From Gnetum montanum (Eukaryota; Streptophyta; Gnetopsida; Gnetales; Gnetaceae): a stretch of 64,000 nucleotides of DNA. The stretch lies in NCBI GenBank assembly GCA_015680685.1, contig MNCI01004661.1, positions 197,729 through 261,728 on the forward strand, written 5' to 3'. The stretch's first letter is position 1; each line of letters starts with the position of its first letter. Positions 45,083 to 55,756 of this stretch are shown here, in pieces. Made by a program: the position numbers and the translations under genes. Below the pieces are notes generated by a model. It saw only the letters and a program-made list of their open reading frames with translations, did not search any database and had not been told where the DNA came from.

Positions 45083-46760
45083 GATAATTCACAGATGGAC
45101 GAAATGTTATCTGCACTGCTAGTTTTAACAAGCTCACACGGTGAAATTATTAGACAACTTGATCCCACACTAATAGAAACTAACTTAGCCCTTAATGACG
45201 CAATCATAGCTACGTCAGAAACATCTCTAGACTGGCCAGAGCAATCGACGCGCATGCTAGATCTGGAAGCTGGGGATGTAACCAAAGATCCACTCAATGA
45301 GGTCTCTGTGGTTACGCATAGGGGTGAGACTAAAACTCTCAAGGTTAGTTCTCTATTAGACCAAAAGGCACATGACGACATAAAACAGGTTCTCCAGAAT
45401 AACATTACGGTCTTTGCATGGTCATATGAGGATATGCCGGGATTAATTCAACATAACATAATTCTAGATCCCCATATCAAAGCCGTCAGACAAAAAGCAC
45501 GAAAGATCAAGCCAGAAGTCGCACTAGCAGTACGTGATGAAATCACTAAGCTGTACCAGGCTGGTTTTATTCGTGCAGTTGATTACTCAGACTGGGTATC
45601 CAATATTGTAGTAGTTCCCAAAAGGACCGGAGGAATACGCATTTGTATAGACTTCCGAGACTTGAACAAGGCTACAATTAAAGATAACTTCCCATTGTCG
45701 AGCATTGATCAATTGATGGATACAACCGCTGGACATGCGCTTTTGTCCTTTATGGATGGCTTCTCAGGCTACAATCAAATATGCATTAACCCAGAGCACC
45801 AGCTAACAATGACATTTATGACACCCTGGGGGACCTTTTGCTACACCATGATGCCTTTTGGTTTAAAGAACGCCGGAGCAACATATCAGCGAGCCATGAC
45901 ATACATCTTTAGCGATTATCTCCTAGGGAGACTGAATGATTATGTCGACGATATAGCTGTTAAGTCTATAAAGTCATAGGAGCATTCAGAGGATCTGGAG
46001 TTAGTCCTCAAAAGATGTTCTAACTACGATCTCTGACTCAACCCGAAAAAGTGTGTGTTCGGAGTCAAAATTGGACGCATGTTGGGTTTTGTGGTATCGG
46101 AAACTGGCAAACGCGTAGACCCTGACAAAGTCAAAGCCATTGTTGAATTGGCTCCCCCTACAAGCCTTAAGTAATTACGTGGACTACAGGGGAGGTTACA
46201 GTTTATCAGGCGGTTCATCTCGAGATTAACCGACAAGTTACACCCTATGCAACATTTGCTTAAGAAGGGGGTTAATTTCGAATGGACGGATGATTGTTAA
46301 CATGCGTTCGACAACTTGAAGCAAGAGCTTCAACGCTTGCCAACAGTTTTCTCGCCGCAAAGGGATCAACCATTCTATATCTATCTCGCAACTTCAGACG
46401 TAGCCTTAGTAGCGTTACTCTATCAAAGGAGGGATGATGGGTCAGAAGTACCCATCTACTACTTGAGTCATGCTTTATGTGCGTATGAAACGAGGTACAA
46501 CGAAGTAGAGCGTAACTGCTTAGCGTTAGTATTTACACTCAAGAATTGTAGGCATTATCTTTTTCGTAGCCAAGTTAACATCATCTGTAAAAATAACATC
46601 CTTAGGGCCATTACGCATAACTTATACGAAAGTAGCAAAATAGCTTGTTGGAAGGCTATCATGGCAAAATTCGATCTGCATTACATTGGCCAATCTTCTA
46701 CGAAGGGCCAAGTGATAGCCGACCAATTAGTAACATCTCCTATTGACAGTCAGGCAACCA
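45083..46760 (+). pseudogene. TE-6 reverse transcriptase and first RNase H (stops only)
   Basis: A single frame runs from the intron acceptor. RT blocks: GFIRAVDYSDWVSNIVVVPK, ICIDFRDLNKATIKDNFPL, SFMDGFSGYNQI, MMPFGLKNAGATYQRAM and the intact catalytic YVDDIAVKS (about 45938-45965). After stops at 45977, 46034, 46172 and 46298, the RNase H follows with FYIYLATSDVALVALLYQ, YETRYNEVERNCLALVF and a degenerate third block, as is common for the first RNase H of Tat elements. All stops can be explained by CAA, CAG or CGA changes. No frameshift is needed from 45083 to 48548. Confidence 0.88.
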
Positions 46761-47230
46761 TAGAACCTGAATTTCCAGACGAGTATGTACATAGCATAAG
46801 CCCAGTTTTAACAGGCTTCGAAGCGACATTGTATTTCGACGAAGCTTCAACCGCTACAGGTGGCAGTGCTGCCACCGTTATTACGCTATCACCTGAGGAT
46901 GTGCGTCTGCACGCTTATCGCTTGACCTTCCCCTGTACGAACAATGTGGCAGAGTACGAGGGGCTCCTCAGGGGATTACTAACTGCCAGCGAACTCGATG
47001 TTCGACACTTGGCAATTAGGGGTGATTCGATGCTTGTCATCAATCAGATCACAGGAGTCTACGCCTGTAAAGCTGTACATTTACAACCCTACTGCGATAT
47101 GGCTAAAGATCTTCTGAAGCAATTCGCGACCATCGATGCCCAACACGTGCCATGAAATGATAACACACTAGCTAATGCACTGGCTACGCTGGCCTTAAAC
47201 GTGCCATCACATCTATTCGACACTTATCCT
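46761..47230 (+). pseudogene. TE-6 second, archaeal-type RNase H
   Basis: ATLYFDEASTATGGSAATVIT, FPCTNNVAEYEGLLRGL, LAIRGDSMLVINQITGVY and, after one stop at 47154, NDNTLANALATLA give the D-E-D-D pattern of the archaeal-type RNase H carried by Tat-lineage elements between RNase H and integrase. It is thought to supply RNase H activity while the first domain decays. Here it is complete apart from the single TGA, which fits CGA to TGA. Confidence 0.85.
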
Positions 47231-47392
47231 GCTTTAATAACAGATTGTACAGGTCCTATCGTTCAGGCGACGCAAATTTCTTCTCTTCTCAAAGAAAGCA
47301 CGCTAGAATGGTCTGACAACATTAAAACTTACCTCTTGCAAGGCGAGCTACCACACGAATTGACACGCGCATAAAAAGATGCGATTCGCAAG

Positions 47393-48548
47393 CGAGCTAG
47401 GCAGTACGTAATCATAGGAGACAGCACTCTCTGTAGATGCTCTTTTGATGGTGTGCTGCTTACTTGCATTAACAAAGACCAAGCACAGCGTATCTTTGGC
47501 GAGGTTCACGAGGGATTATGCGGAGGACACATAGCACCAAGGGCTATGGCTTCAAAAATTCGCCGCTTAGGGTACTACTGGCCACACATGGAGAAAGATT
47601 GCCTGACAAAGGTTAAAACTTGTGACATGTGTCAGCGTCACGCAAATCTTATACACGTGTCGCCTACAGAGTTACATACGACTCAAATAACATGGCTGTT
47701 TCAACGATGGGAACTAGACATTATAGGTCCCATCATGCCGAAATCTTCCGCAGGTCATAGCTTCATAATTACCGCTACTGAGTACTTCACGAAGTGGGTA
47801 GAAGCTATTCCTTTAAGGAAGATCACATCTCAACAGATCTGCCATTTCATCTTAGATAACATTGTAACCAGATTTGGTCTCCCAATGACTATCGTGACTG
47901 AAAATGGGCCACAGTTTAGTAGTACGGAAACCAAATCCTTCTGTGATAGCCTTGGCATTAAACAATCTCTTTCCTCGCCCTACTACCCGCAAGCAAATGG
48001 TCAAGCTGAAGCAACAAACAAGGTCATCATCAATCTGCTCAAGAAAATGCTCGACAGTAACAAGAGACGGTGGCACGAAAAAATCCTCTATGTGCTATGG
48101 GCGTATCGTACTACATGTAGGACGGCTACAGAGAGTACACCCTACAGCCTAGTCTACGGATCTGAAGTAGTGCTGCCCCTTGAGTTGCAAATTCCTTCTC
48201 TAAGAATGGTCCTCTCCAAGATTATAAATGAGGCCCAACACACCGAGTCTCGGATCATGGATTTGGATTCAGTCGAGGAGAAGCGAATATAGACGCTTGA
48301 TACAATCGAAAAGTATTAAGACAAGCAAAGGCAAAAGCATCACAATCTTCAGCAACATCCGATCAAGAAAGGAGATTTAGTTCTCAAGGCCGTTCGCGAA
48401 CCAGTAGGCAAATTCTCTGCAAACTGGGAGGGCCCTTTCTTGGTGACTGATGCATATAGTAATGGAGCATTCAAGTTAGCGGATGTCGACGGCAACGAGT
48501 TACCAAACCCGATCAATCATATATATCTGAAGCGGTACTACATATAGT
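47393..48548 (+). pseudogene. TE-6 integrase
   Basis: The zinc-binding HHCC part reads VHEGLCGGH and TCDMCQRH (47503-47640). The core has WELDIIGPIMP, then TENGPQFSS where the second catalytic Asp is a Glu, then GQAEATNKVI with the catalytic Glu. The C-terminal part (48300-48548) includes KKGDLVLKAV and NWEGPFLVTDAYSNGAFKL, ending NHIYLKRYYI-stop. Stops at 47373, 48290 and 48318 interrupt it. The enzyme would insert TE-6 cDNA. The Asp-to-Glu change would likely reduce or abolish activity. Confidence 0.85.
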
Positions 48549-48584
48549 TGCATCCCCAGTGTGAATATCAGGTATGGCATTGAT

Positions 48585-49075
48585 CGTCCGCTATAACGTT
48601 AAACTGGCAACAAACGTCCGCTATGACGTAAAACTGGCACGCCCTTCACGCATCCGCCACGACGCTAAACTGGTACTGATCGTCCGCCATGACGTAAAAC
48701 TGGCAAGTCACCACTGTCCGCTACAATATAAAACTGACAGCGTTGTATAGGTCCGCCACGACGAAAAACTAGCATTTTTTGCACACGTCCGCCATGACGC
48801 TAAACTGGCATTGGTTGTCTGCCATGACACGAAATTGGCACAGGTAAGTAGTCGTCTGCTGAGACGTAAAACCAGCATAGACTCGTCCCTGGGTCATGAC
48901 ATGAAACTGACACCCACAGCATAGTCTGCTGAGACCATAAATCAGCCCCGCCATCGTCTGCTACGACGTAAAACTAGCATTTCTCGGTCCGCCCAGACCC
49001 TAAACTAGGACCATGGTCTGTTGAGACTTAAAATCAGCAATGACAGTCTACCAGGACTTAAAACTAGAGCTCACG
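48585..49075 (+). repeat. Tandem array 2 in TE-6 (variable units)
   Basis: At least twelve copies of a core like GTCCGCCATGACGTAAAACT GGCA separated by variable spacers of a few to about 15 bp. Shares the CCGC-ATG-C-TAAAACT-GC core with array 1. Confidence 0.8.
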
Positions 49076-49641
49076 AACTGCTTTCATGCAACTCAAGCGA
49101 GCGTGATTATCTCTGTGCAACTGCAAGACACATGGGATGCGACGCTGGGGCAGTCCCAATGTCACTACCTCACCGGCATCCTACTGATTCCTCGGATGTG
49201 CTGAAGGGCATACTACTGACCCCTCGGAGATACCATCATTGCACCTATTTCAGTGGTGGTGCCTCAGAGAAGTTAGTTCCACCGCCCGGAGCCCCAAAGG
49301 CGTTCTCATCAATTACGACTTTGGGGATATCCGCTCATCGTTGCTATCAGGCCCTGGCTTCACAGATTCATCTGGTTGGTCCTTTACATAACCAGTCAGG
49401 TGTGCCGAGTCTGATGTTCTTTGGCGGTGATATGCTAGGCCGAGCGTCAAGGTTGAAGACTCTAGCCTCGTGCTACAGTTCCTCCTTCATGGCTCGATTA
49501 CTTCATCTCGCCTCTAATGGAACTTATTTCAACAACCTCACCAGCGATTCGCACGAGCAATGGTGTCCTCTGTTTTCTTCTTTGGTTGCAGGCTACTTGC
49601 TTCGAGGATGTCGTTCAAAGGTGCATTCATCTGAGCAGTGA
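49021..49641 (+). CDS. Unbroken 206-codon frame in the TE-6 tail, unknown
   Basis: The frame overlaps the end of array 2 and has no stop for 620 bases, while the rest of TE-6 is full of stops. It starts with a non-ATG codon in the listed form; the first in-frame ATG is later. Composition is Ser/Leu/His/Gly-rich (HRHPTDSSDVLKGILLTPRR, PPPGAPKAFSSITTLGIS). No family recognised and codon use is unremarkable, so this may be chance. Confidence 0.2.
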   Translation: MRLKISNDSLPGLKTRAHELLSCNSSERDYLCATARHMGCDAGAVPMSLPHRHPTDSSDVLKGILLTPRRYHHCTYFSGGASEKLVPPPGAPKAFSSITTLGISAHRCYQALASQIHLVGPLHNQSGVPSLMFFGGDMLGRASRLKTLASCYSSSFMARLLHLASNGTYFNNLTSDSHEQWCPLFSSLVAGYLLRGCRSKVHSSEQ

Positions 49642-50207
49642 AGTACAAATAGCATTTTGAAATGGCTGCTCAGGTTAGCTTGTCCACTTAGAAGTGCATC
49701 CTTGTTCCCCTTATAATCCTACCCTCAGCTCTTACTGTACTTCATCTCCACCATCTGCTTCCCGTTTGCAAAATCCACACACGCAGCACCCGCTTTCCGT
49801 ATTCGCATTACAATCAAGTCCATAAACTGGCGTAACACAAAAAAAAATGTGGTCGGCAAAATGGGTGAAACACATCCACCCAGGCTGCGCAGACGCAACA
49901 CAATTCATCTATGCAACCCCTTCATCTACAAAATGACAGCTTAACTCCATGCTAACGCACCTGCAGGAGAAAGCCTAATTGCTTATGCGTGAAGAAGTCA
50001 TCCTTACTCATTTGCATCTTCCCCGAACCTGTTTCCTCCTGTACCATCCTATCTCCTGCTTCCTCCATCTTTGCTCTTCTATGTTGACAGGGTGACACTT
50101 GAGTAACCATTGATGAACGTTGTTAGTGCTTTTACCTCTCCGATGTTTCATATTCTTTGTCGACGTCTTTCGGGCAAGCCCTCTAACTGTCAACAAAGAG
50201 GGGCCAT
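49642..50207 (+). other. TE-6 3' untranslated end and polypurine tract
   Basis: No gene seen. AAAGAGGGGCCA (about 50195-50206) precedes the 3' LTR and is the likely polypurine tract priming plus-strand DNA. Confidence 0.6.
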
Positions 50208-51610
50208 TGAAACACTATGAAAATTGTGAGTTGGCCTCAGGCGAAGATTCGCGATTCGGGCAAAAGTACATGACAGAACTTCAGAAAGCACAACAAGGCA
50301 AGGCAAGGCAAAGAGGCGCTAGACATCAAGACTTTAGTTTCCTTTTGCAGATTTCCTATCTTACTATGATTTCCGTCTTTACGCTATAGTACGCAACATA
50401 GCGTAATGACACTTAGCGCAACATAGTCTGATATTAGAAGGCGATTTACTTCAGCAGATCTGGCGAAGCTTAAGGCCTAAGCCGCGTAATATGCGATTTC
50501 TTGTGTATTCCGCTAAGTCTTTTGTCCAAGAGCAGATTTATGCTCTGTTACGCAAGGCAGCGTAATGAGCTTCAAAAACATCAAAGAGAATCCAAAGGAA
50601 GTGCAACAGATCAACTCTTTTCTCTTTCTTGCAGATTGATCATCTTACGCTCGTTACGCAACGTAGCGTGTGTCAGAGTAATCCATCGTCAAGTTAATCA
50701 TTGTTTATGCTTCATCACGCTTGGCAGCGTGAATGAGCATAAAGCAACTTGAGTCCATTACTTTTGTGCTTTATTACGCTCTTACACGCAACGTAATGCA
50801 TACAAGCGTAATGTAGCCCAAAGTCAGCTGAGACATGCCCGATACACATTTGTTATTCATACGCATAATACGCAGATGAGCGTATTGTGCGTAATCACGA
50901 ATTTCAACACAAGGAGGGTCAAGTCAACGGTCTTCCAAAAGATTTGAAACACGTGTCATCACAGCCATGCCTTCTCCACATATTGTCAAACTTATAAATA
51001 CCTCAGTTGGCAAAAAGAGACGAAGAGGGAAAAGGAGAGGGACAGACAAAAAAGAGAGAGCATCATTTTTGGCAATCTTTTGGCAGCACCATCTTTTAAT
51101 AGAGACAGGAGACATTTTACTCGAGCATTGGCAGCAGAAGCAATTGGCCCTTTGGCGAAGACACAACTTTCTCCCTTGGTGATCATTGGCAGTGCCGAGC
51201 AGAGACTACCCAAGGCAAAAGGAGTAGATCGGAGATCGAGAGATCATCTGGTGTGGCTTGCGAGCTCTATTGATCAGAAGTAGTTGATCGATAGAGGTCA
51301 GAACTTGACCTTCCTTGCATCCCATCTCTGGCCTACGAGGTAGATCGGACTCCATTCTATACTTCTGCTTAGACAGTTTTCTTGTTATTTTGTGTTTGCT
51401 TCACACAAGGCAATCGGGGTCTCCCCAGTGTAACGTGGTATACAAAATATTCATTTTTCGGGTCAAAGCATAGATCTTGAAATCACGCGTTTCTCTNGTG
51501 AATTGTAATAATGATAACGTTAACACGGTAAAAGGAATCAGACANNNNNNNNNNNNNNNNNNNNNNNNTTTTGTTTGGTATTCCAGCTGCCGACATTTTT
51601 CATCGTTACA
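50208..51610 (+). repeat. 3' LTR of TE-6 (contains an assembly gap)
   Basis: Starts TGAAACACTATGAAAATTG and ends CATCGTTACA. Closely matches the 5' LTR up to 51497; then comes one N, a 46-bp piece in reverse orientation, 24 Ns, and the last 42 bp of the LTR. TATA box at 50993-51000. Confidence 0.9.
51545..51568. other. Assembly gap (24 Ns)
   Basis: Undetermined bases; a further single N is at 51498. The gap stands for about 187 bp judging from the 5' LTR (35618-35804). Confidence 0.95.
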
Positions 51611-51615
51611 CCCAA
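51611..51615. repeat. Right target-site duplication of TE-6 (CCCAA)
   Basis: Identical to 34275-34279. Confidence 0.92.
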
Positions 51616-53021
51616 GGTGGTGGTCTTTTTGGTGAGGATATAGGTTGATAGTATTGAGGAGAATAATAATAGTGTGGTGAGATAGAGCATGTTGACCCAG
51701 TTGGGGAAACAGGATGTTGAACTTGATAAGCACTTAGGTTCAGATGGTATGAAGGATGTAACCAATTTGGGGATGGCCTCCTCCATGATTGGGATTGTTG
51801 CCACTGTGATTGAACACAATGTTTTTATATGAACTTTGGATGTAACATTCTTCCCCAATGCTCATGCAAATGTGACAAGATTGGGCATTAGCCCTTGGGG
51901 TGATCGTACAAGCAAATGTTACATTGATACATATGATTGGCAATTAAGTTCTTATTCTCTTCAACCCTTCTTTCCGATTGTCTAAAGGTGTTTTGTCCTA
52001 TTTCTTGGGTTATCATAACTCTATCTCTAATAATGTTGGCATATTCTCCATATTTTTCATGTATCCATTCCATCATCCTATTGATCTTTGCCTCAACTTC
52101 ATTTAATGATTGTAGTGTTGGCAAAGATGATTCCACCTCCTTGAGTTGAGTTGATTTCTCCTCTTTCAGATTATGGACCTTTGTGGATGTAAGATTTTGG
52201 TCCTGTTGATATTTTTCAACATTTCCCCATCTAGCCATTTCTCCTTCTTCTTTTCTTGCCTACTTGATAAGCTCTTGGAATTGATGGGTTCATAGCTCAT
52301 ATACTTGACCTTGGGCATACATCCCTAAGGTTTCCCTTGTTTCATTATAGAGCCCATCTATGATATGGTACATTAGCCTTTCCTCGGAGAACTCATGGCC
52401 TGGGCAATTATTTAACAATGCATAATATCTTTCTAAGGCCATGTCTAAGGGTTCATGTTGTGCTTGTTTCCACTCTTGGATTTGTTTCCTCAAGGCTGAC
52501 ACTCTTGCATAAGTTTGATATCTTTCGTTGAAGAGTTCTACCATTGTTGGCCAATGTTGGATTAATTTTGGTTTTAAAGACCTATACCATACTTTTGCTT
52601 GGCCAACAAGTGTCGTAGGAAAGAGCTTAAGTTTTTGCCATCAATTATCAATGTTGTTCCATACACAGGCATCATGGAAGGCTCGTAGATGATGTTGCAG
52701 ATCTAAGTCATAGCCTCCTGAAGACTTAGGAAAGTTGTTTAATTCAAGCCTGGGTAGACAGCTCTTCTTGCGATGCCTGTGGGATATTTGAACAGCCTCT
52801 TGTATTTTCATTAGGCTTGTAGTGGCCAGTAGGGGTTCATCATCACTAGGTATGTTATGCATTTTTGAGTTGGGATGATGTTGTCTTCATTTATGTTCAT
52901 AGGAAACCCCTACATCAAATTGGGTACTCCAAACTTCATCTTCACCATTGTATAATTTGTTGGTTCTCCAATGAATTGTCTTACTAGTTGTTGCATTGTC
53001 ATAGTCTTGTGAGAGAGACAT
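51616..53021 (-). pseudogene. TE-5 gag, N-terminal and core part (broken)
   Basis: ATG at 53021-53019 begins MSLSQDYDNATT-like sequence as in TE-7. The core (52862-52290) has LELNNFPKSSGGYDLD, LQHHLRAFHDACVWNNIDN, VELFNERYQTYARVSALRKQ and a GHEFSEERLMYHIIDGL block. A coiled-coil-like segment (52238-51960) is followed by a knuckle CNICLYDHPKG-stop-CP and a Pro/Tyr/Ser-rich tail cut by TE-6 at 51616. Several stops break the frame. Gag would form particles; with ORF2 it is the only protein the element ever encoded. Confidence 0.75.
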
Positions 53022-53148
53022 GGTTGTGAATTTATGTGTGATTTAATTACAATTATTATTATTATTATTATTTATTTTGAAAGCTACGTTATTAATACTT
53101 TGTTACAGTGATCTTGTATGATATAACTAGTCTAAATAACTAACACCA

Positions 53149-53166
53149 TCCCTGGCAACGGTGCCA
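53149..53166 (-). other. Primer-binding site of TE-5 (tRNA-Asp type)
   Basis: Minus strand TGGCACCGTTGCCAGGGA, two transitions from the tRNA-Asp complement, one base after the LTR. Confidence 0.88.
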
Positions 53167-53167
53167 A

Positions 53168-54021
53168 TGATGAGTGGCAAGGTACCCCTACACTCAACCA
53201 TACGAATACGAGCATTTCACACATGATCCAGTTGAACTCCGCAGACGGGCTAGTTGTGGTATCTAGATAGTTACTTGTTGATCGCAGTTCGTTGTCTTCT
53301 CACCTAGACTAGTATTTGCTTTGTCACGTATGGTTTAATCCAGAGTGAGGTGTATGATGTGTTCCTAAATTAATGCTACTCCTGAAGGCAATAGAAGATA
53401 ATATTAGCTAAGCTAGGAGGAAAGGGGAGAGAGAGTTAAACTAAGAGAAGATAGGGAGAGAGAATCTAAGCTAGCCTAAGTGCAATGAACATCCATTCCT
53501 TAATCATCCATACACATCTTGGACCTCGTGCATGACTACCACTAGGATTACCAAGCACATGGCCCAAGTACACTACTAGGATACCAAGTAGTCACACGTA
53601 GATGTTCGTGATTAATTCATACTCATTCCACATTTAATGATGATAACAATTAAGTAATTAAACTAAGTGAATGTTGCAATGATGAAGTAATCTTAATCTT
53701 TATTTTTGATCATGTGTGTGTCCAAGTACGTCACACTCGAATAAAGGATGTTGTACAATTACAATCATCACACTGCAGGCATGCACTGGGAGAAACGGTT
53801 GAGAAGAACTAAAATGAATTAACTTGTATCTACTAACTAAAAAAACTAACTATTTCCAAACTGACTCCTCTTGTGTGCCTACATGTGTATTTATAGGCTC
53901 ACACAGGAGTCACGATATTGTGTATTTGATATCGTTATTTGGGTTGCGATATTGCATACTCGATACCATGGATCCAATATCAAGGGTCCGATATCACAAC
54001 TTGATGAATCATAATTCATCA
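53168..54021 (-). repeat. 5' LTR of TE-5 (854 bp)
   Basis: Minus strand TGATGAATTATGATTCATCA at 54021 to CACTCATCA at 53168. TATAAATA on minus at 53895-53888. GATATCG-like words lie upstream of it (53910-53995). Followed by target copy ACATC. Confidence 0.92.
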
Positions 54022-54026
54022 ACATC
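54022..54026. repeat. Right target-site duplication of TE-5 (ACATC)
   Basis: Identical to 28276-28280. Confidence 0.92.
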
Positions 54027-54733
54027 TGAACTAATGTTGAATGTTACTAAGAAAATATTGAGGATGCTATTAAATGATAAGCTTGCATATGATGGATGAA
54101 AAAATGCATCTTTCCAAGGTACTAACATAGTTTCAACATCAAAGTCAATAGGGTACTTTGAAAATTTTTTAACATTTTTCAAAGTTATCATTTCGAGCTT
54201 TTGGGATTCCCAAACTAATGTAGAAATGAGTCATAATGATGTTTATCAAATGTCAAAAAGCTTGTAAACTTGTAGAATGTAGTAAACTATAGGTGTGAAG
54301 TGTCATGAAGATGGTTGACAATGTTAGTATCACCTCCAAAGTTAAAAAAATTTTCATTAGGGATCCTAGGGTTAACTTGCCCAAATGCTGAAATTAAAGT
54401 CCTAGTGGGTTGGTATTGCCTTGGGCAAGTTATATGGGATTTCACTGGGTTAATATTTTAGTTTAAATGTAGTTTTTTGTGGATGATGTGAACAAGATGG
54501 TCCAAGGCTGTAGTTGACATGGTGTCAATGATCAAGGAGGAACATTGATGGAAAATTTGCATCACCTCCAATACTTAGAAAACTTTGGATTCCCAAACTT
54601 TTCCAAGGTCAACAAGAATGAAGCTCATATGCTAGGTTATGCATCCAAATGGCCCTTGAAGAACTCTAGGGGTTAGGAATATATCCAATGATGCTATGTT
54701 TGGGGAGTTTGATGCTCAAACTCACATAAGATA
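54027..54733. other. Host DNA between TE-5 and TE-7
   Basis: No gene. Contains the same degenerate words as 27590-28275 (GTTGACAATG, CACCTCCAAAGTTA, AATTTGCATCACCTCC), so it continues the old repeat tract interrupted by TE-5. Confidence 0.4.
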
Positions 54734-54738
54734 ATGAC
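54734..54738. repeat. Left target-site duplication of TE-7 (ATGAC)
   Basis: ATGAC here and at 62423-62427. Confidence 0.92.
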
Positions 54739-54759
54739 TGATGAAGCATCCAGTAGACA

Positions 54760-54883
54760 ACGTCGACTGGGCCGCATCAATGAAGCCCCATCAACGTGGC
54801 CATGTCAACGTGACCCCATCGATGCATCTTTCCACGTGTTGACGTGGCCTCGTCAATGCAGAGTTCATTTTCCACTATAAATA
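54760..54883 (+). promoter_or_regulatory. ACGT-core cluster and TATA box, TE-7 5' LTR
   Basis: ACGT cores at 54760, 54794, 54808, 54834 (CCACGTG, a G-box) and 54842 (TGACGTGG) precede TATAAATA at 54876-54883. ACGT cores are the known target of plant bZIP factors. Confidence 0.55.
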
Positions 54884-55055
54884 TGCATGCACCCACCACA
54901 TTTAGGCATCTTATGTTCAAGTTGTAGTGAAGCTCTTGTAGTTTATTTCCATAGGAGTTAGACTATTTTCCCAAGTGCATGCCCATAGTGTGATGCTTGT
55001 AATTGTATGGAACCTTTATTCGAGTGTGACGTACTTGGACACGCACAAGATCAGC

Positions 55056-55061
55056 AATAAA
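55056..55061 (+). terminator. Polyadenylation signal, TE-7 5' LTR
   Basis: AATAAA about 175 bp after the TATA box. Confidence 0.5.
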
Positions 55062-55625
55062 GATCGAGATTACTCCATCATTGCAGCATTCACTTAGTTT
55101 TAATTGTTTAATTGTTATTTTTATTTATTGTTTTCTTAGTTAATATCTCTTTACCATCATATACTATTCCTGTTGTTAAATGCGGAATGAGTACGACTTA
55201 ATCATGAACATTGAAGTGTAACTACTTGGTAACCTAGTAGCGTATCTAGGAGTGCTCAAGTAATATATGGTTGGTAAACCCAGAAGTAGTGGATGAGGTC
55301 CAAGATGTATACAGATGATCAAGGATGGATGCTCATTGCACTTAGGCTAGCTTAGATTCTCTTCTCCCACTCCCTCTTAGCTAAAACAAAGTTATTTTCC
55401 ATTACCTCTAGGAGTAGCACTAGTTTAGGCCCACATCATACATATCACTCTGGACTAAACCATACATAACAAAGAAAATACTAGTCCATGTGGGAAGATA
55501 GTGAACTGCAATCAACGTGTAACGATCTAGATACCACAACTAGCCCGTCCACGGAGTTCAACCAAATCATTCGTGAACACTCATATTCATATGGTTGAGT
55601 GTAGGGGTATCTCGTCACCCATCAT

Positions 55626-55643
55626 TGGCATCGTTGCTAGGGA
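55626..55643 (+). other. Primer-binding site of TE-7 (tRNA-Asp type)
   Basis: TGGCATCGTTGCTAGGGA, three or four transitions from the tRNA-Asp complement. Confidence 0.8.
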
Positions 55644-55756
55644 CGATGCTAGTTATTTAGATTAGTTATATCATACAAGATCGCTGTAACAAAGTATTCA
55701 CAATATATCTTTTAGAAAGAAGTAATTGCAAACAAGTCATACACAAGTTCACAACA

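Larger units (their letters stand above)
34280..51610 (+). mobile_element. TE-6: 17.3-kb Tat/Ogre-like Ty3/gypsy element nested in TE-5
   Basis: 5' LTR, gag with a CX2HX3GHX4C-type knuckle, protease, a candidate 5.2-kb intron holding an antisense gene, RT, RNase H, a second archaeal-type RNase H, integrase, a tandem-repeat-rich tail, polypurine tract and 3' LTR. The dual RNase H and the gag knuckle are marks of the Tat lineage; large size and an intron between protease and RT are features reported for Ogre. Target duplication is perfect, and the first 235 bp of the two LTRs differ at about a dozen sites, mostly transitions, so it is young compared with its host. Frames carry stops and a few frameshifts. 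Confidence 0.9.
28281..54021 (-). mobile_element. TE-5: non-autonomous gag plus ORF2 LTR retrotransposon, interrupted by TE-6
   Basis: Minus-strand order: 5' LTR (54021-53168), tRNA-Asp primer site, gag (53021-51616 and, beyond TE-6, 34274-33672), 1.9 kb of non-coding DNA, ORF2 (31764-29329), worn polypurine tract, 3' LTR (29135-28281). Target duplication ACATC is perfect. Without TE-6 and its 5-bp duplication it is about 8.4 kb. No protease, RT or integrase is seen, so it depends on another element. TE-7 is the same family. Confidence 0.9.
54739..55624 (+). repeat. 5' LTR of TE-7 (886 bp)
   Basis: Starts TGATGAAGCATCC and ends CACCCATCA. TATA box 54876-54883, AATAAA 55056-55061. Confidence 0.92.

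Noticed and set aside
40131-49075. Arrays of TE-6 as a CRISPR
   Set aside because: Units are diverged, spacers are short and repeated, and the context is a plant retrotransposon.
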